DNA of 64,000 bases from Hymenobacter jeollabukensis (GTDB lineage: Bacteria; Bacteroidota; Bacteroidia; Cytophagales; Hymenobacteraceae), in contig NZ_VAJM01000009.1 in the NCBI RefSeq assembly GCF_005771675.1, forward strand, positions 186,001-250,000. The letters run 5' to 3'. Positions 26,625 through 35,781 of the stretch are shown here, in pieces (the stretch's first letter is position 1; every line of letters begins with the position of its first letter). A program made the position numbers and the translations under genes. The notes beneath the pieces are model-generated. The model searched no databases. It worked only from the letters and a program-made list of their open reading frames with translations, and was not told the DNA's origin.

Positions 26625-27356
26625 CTACTTACGGTCGAGGGCGGACAGTCGGTCACGCCGGCGCTGCACCAGAATCTTGCGGCGCTCGGTTTCGGTGGCG
26701 TTCTGCGTGAGTTTCTGCTGGTCTTCCTTGATTTTAGTGGCATGCTGCACGTTCTGCTCGCGCAGCTGCTGCATCTTGGCCAGGTTGCTCACCGTATCGG
26801 CCGCCAAGGTCTTGATTTCCTTGTCGAGCCGGGCCTTTTCCTTTTCGGCATCGGCCAGCTGCTTTTCGGCGGCGGCCACCTCGAGCTTGTAGTGGTAGGG
26901 GCGGTAGTCCCGGGCAAAGTTCTGCACCATGGTGCGCAGGGCGGCAAACTCCGAGGCGGTTTTGTCCGGGTCTAGCCAGGTACTGCCGTTGTCAAAGGCG
27001 GCGAAGACCTGCAGCTCGGCGGTGCTGTCGGTGGGGGCCACCACGTTGGTATAAAGGTCGAGCAGCTTGCCCGACACGCTCGAAACCGGCGTTTGCTTGG
27101 CCAGCAGCACGTCCTTATTGCCGCCGATGCCGAGCACGCCGCCCGCGCGCAGCTTGATGTTGTAGCTGTCCTTCAGAAACTGCTGCCAGAACTCGCGGGC
27201 TTCCTTGGCGGGGCCTTCCACCTGCACTTTCAGGGCCGGCCGCTCGCGCTTGTCCACGCTCACGGTGCTCGTACGCACGTCGTATACCTGCGCCGCGGCG
27301 GGCAGGCTCAAGAGCAGCAGCCCGGCCAGCAAAGCGCGGAAAAATGGGGTTGTCAT
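26625..27356 (-). CDS. Periplasmic coiled-coil protein, unknown function
   Basis: 243 aa from the ATG at 27356, which gives a signal peptide (MTTPFFRALLAGLLLLSLPAAAQ). The middle has KVQVEGPAKEAREFWQQFLKDSYNIKLRAGG and looks globular. The last 80 residues are a strongly charged coiled coil beginning AAAEKQLADAEKEKARLDKE. I recognise no family. The gene is second in the four-gene operon. Confidence 0.6.
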   Translation of the reverse strand: MTTPFFRALLAGLLLLSLPAAAQVYDVRTSTVSVDKRERPALKVQVEGPAKEAREFWQQFLKDSYNIKLRAGGVLGIGGNKDVLLAKQTPVSSVSGKLLDLYTNVVAPTDSTAELQVFAAFDNGSTWLDPDKTASEFAALRTMVQNFARDYRPYHYKLEVAAAEKQLADAEKEKARLDKEIKTLAADTVSNLAKMQQLREQNVQHATKIKEDQQKLTQNATETERRKILVQRRRDRLSALDRK

Positions 27357-27393
27357 CAGCAAGGAGGTTGTAGTGAGAGAGGGGGAGGCCAAG

Positions 27394-27645
27394 CTACACC
27401 AAATCGTGGCGTTCGAGGGCGGCGCCAAAGTCGGCGCGCATGTCGGCGAAGCGGCGCAGCACGGCGGCTACGAAGGCTTCGTCGAGCAGCTGCGGCAGCT
27501 CGGCGTCGCCGCCCAGCAAGTCCAGCTCGGCCACCTTGTAGGTCTGTTCCAGCGGGCCCTGCTCACACTTGAGCAGGTACTTGCCGTTCCACGCCAGCAG
27601 CGTGAGTTTCATGTCGGGGTGCGGAATGTCGGCTACGTGGCGCAT
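27394..27645 (-). CDS. Small conserved-looking cytoplasmic protein, unknown
   Basis: 83 aa from the ATG at 27645; the alternative ATG at 27612 removes 11 residues. A minus-strand TATCTTCG box lies about 20 nt upstream and supports the earlier start. Mostly strand then helix (MKLTLLAWNGKYLLKCEQG, then VAAVLRRFADMRADFGAAL). No family recognised. First gene of the operon, 37 nt before the coiled-coil gene. Confidence 0.5.
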   Translation of the reverse strand: MRHVADIPHPDMKLTLLAWNGKYLLKCEQGPLEQTYKVAELDLLGGDAELPQLLDEAFVAAVLRRFADMRADFGAALERHDLV

Positions 27646-27775
27646 GGGCAGGTATTTGGCGGGGCGAAGATACCACCTTGGGGCGGCAAACGCCGGGCTA
27701 CTCAAACCGCGGTTTAGGCCCGCGCGTACAACAGGATCAGTTGCCGCGCTCCTTTCACTCCAACCATCCACAGCC

Positions 27776-27958
27776 ATGCCACAGGGAGATAAGTCCAAGT
27801 ACACGGACAAGCAAAAACGCCAGGCCGAACACATCGAAGACAGCTACGAAAAGCGCGGCCTCTCGGAAGAAGAAGCCGAACGCCGCGCCTGGGCCACCGT
27901 CAACAAGCACGACGGCGGCGGCAAAAAGCCCGGCGGCTCCGGCCGCAAGTCCAGCTAA
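27776..27958 (+). CDS. Small hydrophilic protein of the plasmid-stabilization-like family
   Basis: 60 aa: starts MPQGDKSKYTDKQKRQAEHI, then YEKRGLSEEEAERRAWATVNK and a Gly/Lys-rich tail. Very similar small proteins are common on bacterial chromosomes and are often labelled plasmid stabilization protein on weak grounds; the pattern is that of a basic, possibly nucleic-acid-binding or stress-related protein. Convergent with the histidine kinase gene and followed by a strong bidirectional terminator. Confidence 0.75.
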   Translation: MPQGDKSKYTDKQKRQAEHIEDSYEKRGLSEEEAERRAWATVNKHDGGGKKPGGSGRKSS

Positions 27959-27979
27959 GTTTCTTGCTGACATATATAG

Positions 27980-28012
27980 AAAACGGCCGCCGGAAGCTCC
28001 GGCGGCCGTTTT
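27980..28012. terminator. Bidirectional terminator between convergent genes
   Basis: A 15-bp perfect stem (AAAACGGCCGCCGGA with TCCGGCGGCCGTTTT) and a 3-nt loop, with T4 on either strand. Confidence 0.85.
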
Positions 28013-28053
28013 CCGTGTAGTGGGCTGGCATCAATCTATAATCAGCGCCAGCC

Positions 28054-29232
28054 TTAACCGGCGGGCGGCGTTTGCCGGGCCCGCGGCAGCTTAAATTCCA
28101 GCGTGGTGCCCTGCCCGGCGCTGCTGCGCACCCGGATGGTCGACTTGTGCGCCTCCACGATGTGCTTGCTGATGGCCAAGCCCAGGCCCGAGCCGCCCGC
28201 GTCGCGTGAGCGGCTTTTGTCGATGCGGTAAAACCGCTCGAAGATGCGGCGCTGGTGCTCTTCAGCAATGCCTTCACCGTCGTCGTGCACGCTGATGCGC
28301 ACCGACTTGCCCACGTCGGCAAGCCGGACGGTGACGTGGCCCTGCTCGCGGCCGTACTTGATGGCGTTGTCGATGAGGTTGACGAGCACCTGCCGGATGC
28401 GGTTGCGGTCGGCCAGCACCGGCATTCCTTCGGCGGGCAGGTGGTCGGGCTGCAGGTGCAGCGTCATCTGCCGCTTGCTGGCTTTCTGTTCCAGATGATC
28501 GAAGATTTCGCGCACCAGCAGGGCCAGGTCGAAAGCCTGCCGGCGCATGCGCACCACGCCCTTTTCCAGCTGCGAAATCGTGACCAGGTCCTGCACCAGC
28601 GCGTCGAGGGCGTCGAGGGCGGAAGCGGCTTTGAGCAGGAACTTCTCGCGAATAAATACCTCGTCTTCGCCCGCGTCGAGCACGGTGTATACAAAGCCTT
28701 GGGCGGCGAAAATCGGTGTTTTCAACTCGTGCGACACGTCGGCCAGGAAGTCGGAGCGCAACTGCTGCAGGCGCCGCAGCTCGTCGATTTCCTTCTGGCG
28801 GCGCACGGCCATGTCGAGGATTTCCTCGCGCATGCGCTTGAGCGGCTCGGGCCGGAACAGGAACTTGTTCGACAGCTTCTTGAACTCCTTGCGCTTGACG
28901 TGCTCCAGGCCCGAGTAAATCTGGTTGACCTCGCGGAACATTAACGCCTCAAACGAGAGGTAAACCAGCAGAAAGCAGGCCGCCACCGTGACCCCCCCCG
29001 CCAGCACGGCCTGCTGAAACGGCAGCTGCGGCACCGCCGAGGCAAACAGCGTGAGCACGCCCGCAACCAGCAGCGCGATGATGACGGCAATGGCCCGGGA
29101 CGACAGATGGAGGCGAAACACGAACGGAATGGGCGCCTCCTGGGCCGAAAACGCGCTGCGGACGGCCGGCTCCTGCACGACGCGGCCCACCACGGCGCGC
29201 CACAGCCCGGCGACGGTTTGGTTGGTCTTCAC
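28054..29232 (-). CDS. PhoR-like sensor histidine kinase
   Basis: 392 aa. Two membrane helices (about 46-67 and 75-97) are separated by only a few residues, so there is no periplasmic sensor domain. A HisKA domain follows with SDFLADVSHELKTP (His168) and an HATPase domain with N-box, DDGEGI, GSGLGLAI and STIRVRSS-type end. It is encoded downstream of the OmpR-type response regulator on the same strand and is its likely partner. Element H lies in the 107-nt gap between the two genes and could lower kinase expression. Confidence 0.93.
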   Translation of the reverse strand: MKTNQTVAGLWRAVVGRVVQEPAVRSAFSAQEAPIPFVFRLHLSSRAIAVIIALLVAGVLTLFASAVPQLPFQQAVLAGGVTVAACFLLVYLSFEALMFREVNQIYSGLEHVKRKEFKKLSNKFLFRPEPLKRMREEILDMAVRRQKEIDELRRLQQLRSDFLADVSHELKTPIFAAQGFVYTVLDAGEDEVFIREKFLLKAASALDALDALVQDLVTISQLEKGVVRMRRQAFDLALLVREIFDHLEQKASKRQMTLHLQPDHLPAEGMPVLADRNRIRQVLVNLIDNAIKYGREQGHVTVRLADVGKSVRISVHDDGEGIAEEHQRRIFERFYRIDKSRSRDAGGSGLGLAISKHIVEAHKSTIRVRSSAGQGTTLEFKLPRARQTPPAG

Positions 29233-29248
29233 CGCAAAAGTCGTTGTT

Positions 29249-29335
29249 TAAATGGCTAAATGGCTGCCTCATTAAATGGCTGGCCGTTCAGGAAGACAGA
29301 ACGGTCGGCCATTTAACAAGGCAGCCATTTGACAA
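29249..29335. repeat. Element H, octamer-built inverted repeat
   Basis: The left arm contains TAAATGGC-type octamers in register. Nested inverted arms are 29258-29269 with 29319-29330 and 29274-29289 with 29299-29314. Loop of 9 nt. It starts 5 nt beyond the response-regulator stop (29340) and lies inside the two-component operon. Confidence 0.8.
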
Positions 29336-29339
29336 TTAA

Positions 29340-30050
<711 letters not shown>

Positions 30051-30091
30051 GGCGGGAATGACTTAGGTGAGCAAAGGCACGCGTTGCGCCA

Positions 30092-30099
30092 CAAAAATA
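30092..30099 (-). promoter_or_regulatory. -7 box for the response-regulator gene
   Basis: Minus-strand TATTTTTG, a perfect TAnnTTTG match; no -33 TTG at standard spacing. Confidence 0.5.
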
Positions 30100-30134
30100 C
30101 CGCCTAGCCGGGGAGTGTGCGTGTTACCATATTG

Positions 30135-30342
30135 TGAACCACGGATTCGACGGATTTTTCGGATTACGCGGATTTCGTGGACGATTGTCCGTCAGACGAG
30201 ACAGCCCGACCGCAAGGCTGAGCTGTTTGTGTTAGTGCCGGCTCAGTTCGTCACCAAAAAATGAGCCGAAGCGGTCAGCCTCGGCTCAATAATCGTCCAC
30301 GAAATCCGCGTAATCCGAAAAATCCGTCGAATCCGTGGTCTA
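30135..30342. repeat. Element B2, large inverted repeat of CGGATT nonamers
   Basis: Two nearly perfect arms of about 48 nt (30137-30186 and 30292-30339) are each made of CGGATT units with a 9-nt period ending in GTGGACGATT. They enclose about 105 nt that contain an inner GCTGAG/GAGCCG-type hairpin. The right arm ends at the stop codon of the DUF3108 gene: on that gene's strand the stop is followed directly by ACCACGGATT. Confidence 0.9.
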
Positions 30343-31167
30343 GTTCTTCGCTACCACGGCCAGCTTGTTTTTCAGGCCGCTGCATTTGTACATGTCAATC
30401 TTCACCGAGCCGACGAACATTTCCGCCTCGAACAGCACCGGAATCTTGTTCCGGTCGTCGGAGAGGTACACGGAAATGGCGTCCTCGCCGCGAAACAGCT
30501 TGTTCTTGGGCATCTTGGGCGTCAGGCGGATGGCGCGGATGACGCCGGCCTTGGTTTCCACGTTCTGCCGGCCCATGTACTTCACCGTCATGTCGAATAC
30601 CTCGTCGTCGAAGAAGCCCTTCACGTTCATCACCTCGCCGATTTTGCGGTTGTTGTAGTCCAGCGTCCGCAGGTAGTAAAAGCCGCTGACCAGGTCCTGC
30701 ACATTGTCGGGCACCTTGAACGACTCGCGCTTGATCTTGTTCTTATCCCGTTTGTGAGACTCCACGTCCACCGTATTCTTGTAGTGGTCGAAGTCCACGG
30801 TTTCGCGCTTGCGGTAGTTGTTTTCCTCGATGTTGCGGAAAAAGCGCTGCGGCAGAATGCTCGTCGTGTCGATGTAGGAGCGCCAGGTGTCGCGAACTTT
30901 CAGAAACAGGTCGAAGGAGCCGGTGGTGCGGCCCGTCACGGTGGCCTTGTAGCAGGGCCGGTCGTTCACTTTGTGAATGTCGTCGGACAGCTCGATGGTG
31001 GCTTCGGCGGCCGTAAGCAGGCCGTAGTGCACTTTGTACTGCATCGTCTCGCCGCGGCCGAAACTATCGTTGCGGACGGTACGCGGCGCCTCGTTTGGCG
31101 CGAAGGCCATCAGGCCGGCGCTCAGCAAAGCAGGTAGGGAAAGCAGAAGCCAGGGGCGACGGTTCAT
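30340..31167 (-). CDS. DUF3108 exported protein
   Basis: 275 aa from the ATG at 31167, giving a signal peptide (MNRRPWLLLSLPALLSAGLMAFA). The mature protein begins GETMQYKVHYGLLTAAEATIEL, contains NFRKRETVDFD-like NNYRKRETVDFDHYKN, and ends near VLFEAEMFVGSVKIDMY, all typical of DUF3108, a periplasmic lipocalin-like beta-barrel family of unknown role. A perfect TATATTTG promoter box (31229-31236) lies about 62 nt upstream. Confidence 0.85.
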   Translation of the reverse strand: MNRRPWLLLSLPALLSAGLMAFAPNEAPRTVRNDSFGRGETMQYKVHYGLLTAAEATIELSDDIHKVNDRPCYKATVTGRTTGSFDLFLKVRDTWRSYIDTTSILPQRFFRNIEENNYRKRETVDFDHYKNTVDVESHKRDKNKIKRESFKVPDNVQDLVSGFYYLRTLDYNNRKIGEVMNVKGFFDDEVFDMTVKYMGRQNVETKAGVIRAIRLTPKMPKNKLFRGEDAISVYLSDDRNKIPVLFEAEMFVGSVKIDMYKCSGLKNKLAVVAKN

Positions 31168-31228
31168 GTAAGCAAGTAAACGATATGCAATCTGGGGCTT
31201 TTTGATGCTAGGCAAAGCAGGTGCCAAG

Positions 31229-31236
31229 CAAATATA
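31229..31236 (-). promoter_or_regulatory. -7 box for the DUF3108 gene
   Basis: Minus-strand TATATTTG, a perfect match to TAnnTTTG. The rest of the recA-DUF3108 gap (31168-31397) shows no gene. Confidence 0.55.
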
Positions 31237-31397
31237 CCGGGCGCCGTTGCCACACGAAACCCATATACGGGATTTCCGCCGTTGGCAGCTTAACGGATGT
31301 TGATGTGGCTGTAGTTCAGCGGCTAAGAAATTGTGACCCGGTGTGATACTATGTCGTCCGCGCCCTCAACGTCGTAGCGCGGTCGACACCAAACGAA

Positions 31398-31427
31398 AAA
31401 AGCCCGCGACACCAGTCGCGGGCTTTT
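31398..31427 (-). terminator. recA terminator
   Basis: A 13-bp perfect stem (AAAAGCCCGCGAC with GTCGCGGGCTTTT), loop ACCA; on the minus strand it ends in TTTTTTCG. Confidence 0.85.
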
Positions 31428-31447
31428 CCAAATGAAAGCAGAGAGGC

Positions 31448-32536
31448 TTACAGCGTGTCTTCGCCGTCCTCGGGGCCGCTCAGGTCCACCGGAATGGCGG
31501 CGGCTACGGCTTCGGGCTCACCCTTGGCCATGGCGCGTACTTTAGCTTCGATTTCGTCGGCCAGCTCGGGGTTGTCCTGCAGAATGGTTTTCACCCCTTC
31601 GCGGCCCTGGCCGAGGCGGTTGCCGTTGTACGAGAACCAGGAACCCGACTTGGCGATAATGCCCATGTCGGTAGCCAGGTCGAGTATTTCACCGACTTTG
31701 CTGATACCCTCGCCGTAGATGATGTCAAACTCGACCACTTTGAAGGGCGGCGCGACTTTGTTTTTCACCACCTTCACCTTGGTGCGGTTGCCGGTCACGT
31801 TATCCTTGTCTTCCTTGATCTGACCGATGCGGCGGATGTCGAGGCGGACGGAGGCGTAGAATTTCAGGGCGTTACCACCGGTGGTGGTTTCGGGCGAGCC
31901 GAACATCACGCCGATTTTCTCGCGCAGCTGGTTGATGAAGATGCACAGGCAGCCGGTCTTGTTGATGGTGCCGGTGAGCTTGCGCAACGCCTGCGACATG
32001 AGGCGGGCGTGCAGGCCCACTTTCGAGTCGCCCATGTCGCCTTCCAGTTCGCCTTTCGGCACCAGGGCGGCCACAGAGTCGATAACGATGATGTCGATGG
32101 CACCCGACGAAATCAGCTGGTCGGCAATTTCGAGGGCCTGCTCGCCGTTGTCGGGCTGCGAGATGATCAGGTTTTCGGTGTCGATGCCGAGCTTCTGGGC
32201 GTAGATCGGGTCGAAGGCGTGCTCGGCGTCGATGAACGCGGCAATGCCGCCCTTCTTCTGGGCTTCGGCAATGGCGTGCATGGTCAGCGTGGTCTTACCC
32301 GACGATTCCGGGCCGTAAATCTCAACGACGCGGCCGCGGGGCAGGCCACCAATGCCAAGGGCAATGTCCAGCCCGAGCGAACCGGTGCTGATGGCGGGAA
32401 TGTCGCCGACTTTGTTGTCGCTCAGCTTCATGACGGTGCCCTTGCCGTAGGCTTTGTCGAGCTTATCCATCGTGAGCTGAAGCGCCTTGAGTTTCTCGGC
32501 TTGTTGGTTGACCGTCTTGTCAGTGGTAGCAGCCAT
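31448..32536 (-). CDS. recA: Recombinase RecA
   Basis: 362 aa. Walker [11 protein letters not shown], the [18 protein letters not shown] segment, Walker [11 protein letters not shown] and loop L2 with [21 protein letters not shown] are intact. RecA forms filaments on single-stranded DNA, drives strand exchange and stimulates LexA cleavage where LexA is present. I could not identify a SOS box or a clear TAnnTTTG box upstream. Its own terminator follows, so it appears monocistronic. Confidence 0.98.
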   Translation of the reverse strand: MAATTDKTVNQQAEKLKALQLTMDKLDKAYGKGTVMKLSDNKVGDIPAISTGSLGLDIALGIGGLPRGRVVEIYGPESSGKTTLTMHAIAEAQKKGGIAAFIDAEHAFDPIYAQKLGIDTENLIISQPDNGEQALEIADQLISSGAIDIIVIDSVAALVPKGELEGDMGDSKVGLHARLMSQALRKLTGTINKTGCLCIFINQLREKIGVMFGSPETTTGGNALKFYASVRLDIRRIGQIKEDKDNVTGNRTKVKVVKNKVAPPFKVVEFDIIYGEGISKVGEILDLATDMGIIAKSGSWFSYNGNRLGQGREGVKTILQDNPELADEIEAKVRAMAKGEPEAVAAAIPVDLSGPEDGEDTL

Positions 32537-32698
32537 GTGTTGCTGGGGGTTGGGGAGATATGATGTAGGTTTGAAAGTCCTTTCGGGCCAAGCCGCCGGG
32601 ACGGGAGCTATTACGGTGAAAACCGCGTCAGCGTCCGTTGCAGGCAGCTTTTTCTAACACAGCCGACCGTCTTTTTGTGCCAACTGCGCAATAAATAT

Positions 32699-33841
32699 AT
32701 GAGAAAATCTTTGCTAAAACTATTAGTAGCTGGGGTTCTGTATTTTATAAGTCCGTTAGCATGGGGTCAGCTCGACAACCGGGCGTTTCAGTACCGCGCC
32801 CCGGTGCGGCCGGAGTACGACAATCAGCTGCGGCTGGCGGTGCAGAGCTTTCTGTTCACGAAGGATAACGAATATTTCAACAAGATCTTCGAGGGCCGCA
32901 CCTACTACGGCACCCAGCTGGCCACCCGGCTGGCCTACTTTCCCAGCCCCAAGCTGCGGCTGGAGGGCGGCATCTTTCTCTATAAAGATTACGGCAACCC
33001 GCGGATGCGGCAGGTGCAGCCGCTGTTTACGGCCATCTACCAGACGGGTCCGCACCGCATCCTGTTCGGCAACATCGACGCCCACCTCAACCACAACTAC
33101 ATCGAGCCGCTGTTCGACTTCGAGCGGGTGATGCTCAAGCGGCTGGAGGAGGGCATGCAGTACCAGTACACCACCCGCCGCTGGAACATTGATGCCTGGG
33201 TGGACTGGCAGCGGCAGCAGTACCGCTTCAGCGACTTCCAGGAGCGCATTGCCGGCGGGCTGGTAGCCGACGCGGCCGTGGTGCGCGACTCCAGCGGCTG
33301 GCTGGTGCGGGTGCCGTTTCAGTTTCTGGCCACCCACCGCGGCGGGCAGCTCGACACCATCGAAACGCCCTTGCAGACCCTGTTCAACGTGGCCAGCGGC
33401 CTGCGCGTGCGCAAGGAAGTGGGCCGCAAGTTCCTACATAGCTGGTACGCCGACGCCTACGGTACCTTTTTCCACGACTATTCCTTCACGCGGGAGCTGC
33501 CCTACAAGAACGGCACCGGCCTCTACCTGAACTTGGGCGCCGATACGCGCTTCTCGAAAATCCAGGTCAGCTACTGGAGCGGCACGGGCTTCGTGGCGCC
33601 GCTGGGCGGCCCGCTCTACCAGTCGATTTCCTACACGGTGCGCAACCCCGACTACACCGAGCGCCACCGGCAGCTGCTGATTCTGCGCTTCTTCAGCGAC
33701 TACCGCCTCACCGACGGCCTCACGCTCAGCACCCGCTTCGAGCCGTTCTACGACTTCACCAACAAGCAGATCGAGTTTTCCTTCGGCACCTACATCAACT
33801 TCAACCGCGAATTTCGCCTGACCACGCTCAAGCGGGAATAA
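32699..33841 (+). CDS. Exported outer-membrane-type protein, unknown
   Basis: 380 aa from the ATG at 32699, which gives a signal peptide (MRKSLLKLLVAGVLYFISPLAWG); the first codons are AT-rich, as often in secreted proteins here. The mature part alternates short amphipathic strands rich in Tyr, Phe and Arg, and the last strand ends with Arg-Glu after LTTLKRE, not with the usual C-terminal Phe. A beta-barrel or a large beta-sandwich in the outer membrane is likely. No specific family recognised. Confidence 0.55.
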   Translation: MRKSLLKLLVAGVLYFISPLAWGQLDNRAFQYRAPVRPEYDNQLRLAVQSFLFTKDNEYFNKIFEGRTYYGTQLATRLAYFPSPKLRLEGGIFLYKDYGNPRMRQVQPLFTAIYQTGPHRILFGNIDAHLNHNYIEPLFDFERVMLKRLEEGMQYQYTTRRWNIDAWVDWQRQQYRFSDFQERIAGGLVADAAVVRDSSGWLVRVPFQFLATHRGGQLDTIETPLQTLFNVASGLRVRKEVGRKFLHSWYADAYGTFFHDYSFTRELPYKNGTGLYLNLGADTRFSKIQVSYWSGTGFVAPLGGPLYQSISYTVRNPDYTERHRQLLILRFFSDYRLTDGLTLSTRFEPFYDFTNKQIEFSFGTYINFNREFRLTTLKRE

Positions 33842-33888
33842 GCGGCAAGACGACGAGGCTGAACGGCTCCTGGGAGGTGCCAGGTGCT

Positions 33889-34075
33889 CAGAAACCATTG
33901 GTTTTGCCCAGGTGCGACGTCACATAAGGACGAAAACCACAGTTTCCGGGCATATGCGACGTCACATGAGGATAAAAACTGTGGTTTCCGGGCAAGTGCG
34001 ACGTCACATGAGGACGAAAACCACGGTTTTTGCCTTCATGTGACGTCGCACTTGGGTAAAATCAATGGTTTCCGG
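33889..34075. repeat. Element E: 42-nt tandem repeats nested in a long inverted repeat
   Basis: Three direct copies with a 42-nt period share the core GCGACGTCACAT (starting near 33914, 33956 and 33998). Outer inverted arms of about 35 nt (33889-33923 and 34039-34073) and an inner inverted pair (AAACCACAGTTT with AAACTGTGGTTT) fold the array back on itself. A plus-strand frame (33884-34177) runs through it as 14-residue repeats of the type ATSHEDENHGFRA. I consider the element non-coding, but the open frame is preserved. The remaining gap up to 34194 shows nothing else. Confidence 0.85.
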
Positions 34076-34194
34076 GTACCTGGGATGTCCTATGTGCCTC
34101 GCGGCAGCAGTTTTGCGCGTAGCAGCAGGCCCGGTAGGGTTCGAGTAAATGCAGAACAGACCTGCTACCTGGAATAAGGTGGATTCCACCGCGG

Positions 34195-34728
34195 TTACGC
34201 TCGGCTGAGCGTGTAGTGCCAGATGCCGGGCTCGTCGATGCCGGTGCGCTGAAAGCCCAGGGCCTCGGCCGTGGCCTGGCTGCGCTGGTTGTCGGGGCGG
34301 CAGCGCAGGGTGAGCTGGCGGGCGTGCAGCATGGCAAAGGCAAAGTCGACCACGGCGGCCAGGGCCTCGCGGGCGTAGCCCTGGCCTTCGGCGGCGGCGG
34401 CCAGGTAGTAGCCGATTTCGCCGGTGCGGATGCGCGGCGAATCGGGCTGCAGACTGATGTCGCCGAGGTACTGGCCGGTGCCGAGCTGCCAGATGCCCCA
34501 GACCAGCAGGCGCCGCTGCCGCCACTGCTCCGTGAACAGGCGCAGCTGCTGCTCAGCGTCGGCGTAGGTGCGCACCGCCGCCACGCGGCGCGGAAAGGCC
34601 GGTTGCAGGCGCGCCGCCTCCGCATCGAGCAGGGCGAAGAAGGCGGAGGCGTCGGTGAGCAGGTAGGGGCGGAGCAGCAGGCGGGCCGTGCGCAGGGGCG
34701 TCGGGGCCAGCAGAGGCAGGAGCGTCAT
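34195..34728 (-). CDS. GNAT acetyltransferase, RimJ/RimL-like
   Basis: 177 aa from the ATG at 34728; the frame can be extended 22 codons but the added residues are atypical. Family features: TARLLLRPYLLTDASAFFALL at the N-terminus, IGYYLAAAAEGQGYAREALAAVV as the acetyl-CoA loop (Q/RxxGxG/A as EGQGYA), and NQRSQATAEALGFQRTG at the C-terminus. These enzymes acetylate N-terminal or small-molecule amines; the target is unknown. Confidence 0.85.
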   Translation of the reverse strand: MTLLPLLAPTPLRTARLLLRPYLLTDASAFFALLDAEAARLQPAFPRRVAAVRTYADAEQQLRLFTEQWRQRRLLVWGIWQLGTGQYLGDISLQPDSPRIRTGEIGYYLAAAAEGQGYAREALAAVVDFAFAMLHARQLTLRCRPDNQRSQATAEALGFQRTGIDEPGIWHYTLSRA

Positions 34729-34806
34729 AGGCGGCACTTTTCCACACGTAAGGCGGTGCGGAACGGTTGCGCGCGGGCTGGTTTCAGTGGGCAAACTCCA
34801 GGCGCG

Positions 34807-35229
34807 CTACGCGAGGCGACGATAATCAGGACCAAACTGCGCTTCTACATCTGCGAGTGAGGCCAGGTGCCACAGCGCAGCCGCTCCGGTACCACTTGGC
34901 GCCATGTTCACCTCGGTAAGCAGATAACCGTTGGCAAGTTCCAGCAGCGCGGCAGTGAGTATGTCGTCTTCATACTCATAGCTGATGATGCCCACAATAG
35001 GTTGATTCAACACAAACGGTACCCGATGAGTTAGCTCCGTTGACCCGGCAGGTAGCGCGTCCTGCGTGCCCACTCCGTCCTCAAGGGATTCGACCATCGA
35101 AGGCAGGTCGATAACCAGCCCGTTATCCAGTTGCAGGTAGCAGTAGCACGTATCGAGCCAGCCATCAACGAGGCCAAACTGAGCGGAAATCCGGATAATG
35201 GAACGGCCTAATAACTCTCTGAGCAACAT
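34807..35229 (-). CDS. Hypothetical protein
   Basis: 140 aa from the ATG at 35229 (the frame extends 20 codons upstream). It is soluble, acidic, with balanced base use closer to 50% G+C by eye than its neighbours. It starts MLLRELLGRSIIRISAQFGL and has a central YCYLQLDNGLVIDLPS. No family recognised. The lower G+C suggests later acquisition than its neighbours, but this is weak evidence. Confidence 0.55.
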   Translation of the reverse strand: MLLRELLGRSIIRISAQFGLVDGWLDTCYCYLQLDNGLVIDLPSMVESLEDGVGTQDALPAGSTELTHRVPFVLNQPIVGIISYEYEDDILTAALLELANGYLLTEVNMAPSGTGAAALWHLASLADVEAQFGPDYRRLA

Positions 35230-35306
35230 ATGGCAATGGACCAACCTAAACGCAATAACGCCGCGGCTGGTAAACCGCGGCGTCACCAAGTAAAACCATA
35301 ATCTGC

Positions 35307-35768
35307 TTACCGCTGCGCCGGCAGCGTCGAAATCAGGGCAGCTTCGCTCAGGTGCGGGTGGCGGTACTGGGCCGGGCTGCCCAAGGACTGCTGGGTGCGC
35401 ATCACGTTCATCTGCCGGGCGGCTTCGTTGAAAAATTCCAGGCGGCGGATGAGCATTTCCTTGGTCAGCACGCGGCCTTCGGGCGTCTTCATGTAGTCCT
35501 TCGCGTCGTCGAGCAGGCGGCGCATGATGGCGTTGCTGTTGTCGAAGCTGGCTTCGTACTGCTGCTTGAACTCGGCCACGCGGGCCAAGCCGTCGGTGGT
35601 GAGCTGAAACGAGGCGCCGCCGTGGTTGAGCACCTCGCTCAGCACGTAGATTTCCAGCGGCAGCGAGGTTTCGAGGGCCGTGGTGCGCAGGTCGAGGCCG
35701 GCGCGCAGCGCGTCGTCCACCATGTGCAGGTTGCGGGAAAAGCTGTCGTAGTAGCCTTGGACTTCCAT
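35307..35768 (-). CDS. Hypothetical all-helical protein
   Basis: 153 aa, soluble, mainly helical, starting MEVQGYYDSFSRNLHMVDDA and containing FKQQYEASFDNSNAIMRRLLDDAKDYM. No domain recognised. It lies downstream of the MoxR gene on the same strand, with repeat D between, so a link to MoxR function is possible but unproven. Confidence 0.6.
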   Translation of the reverse strand: MEVQGYYDSFSRNLHMVDDALRAGLDLRTTALETSLPLEIYVLSEVLNHGGASFQLTTDGLARVAEFKQQYEASFDNSNAIMRRLLDDAKDYMKTPEGRVLTKEMLIRRLEFFNEAARQMNVMRTQQSLGSPAQYRHPHLSEAALISTLPAQR

Positions 35769-35781
35769 GGGAAGAGAATGA

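Noticed and set aside
31311-31328. tRNA-like D-arm sequence GTAGTTCAGCGGCTAAGA
   Set aside because: No acceptor stem, anticodon arm or GGTTCRA T-arm around it; most likely chance similarity or a very decayed fragment.
33889-34075. CRISPR array
   Set aside because: The repeated 42-nt units are contiguous with no unique spacers, units are partly inverted, and no cas genes are present.
33884-34177. 97-codon protein of 14-residue repeats
   Set aside because: The DNA shows inverted-repeat symmetry that explains the repetition; no promoter box or start context supports translation. Kept as a finding but not called as a gene.
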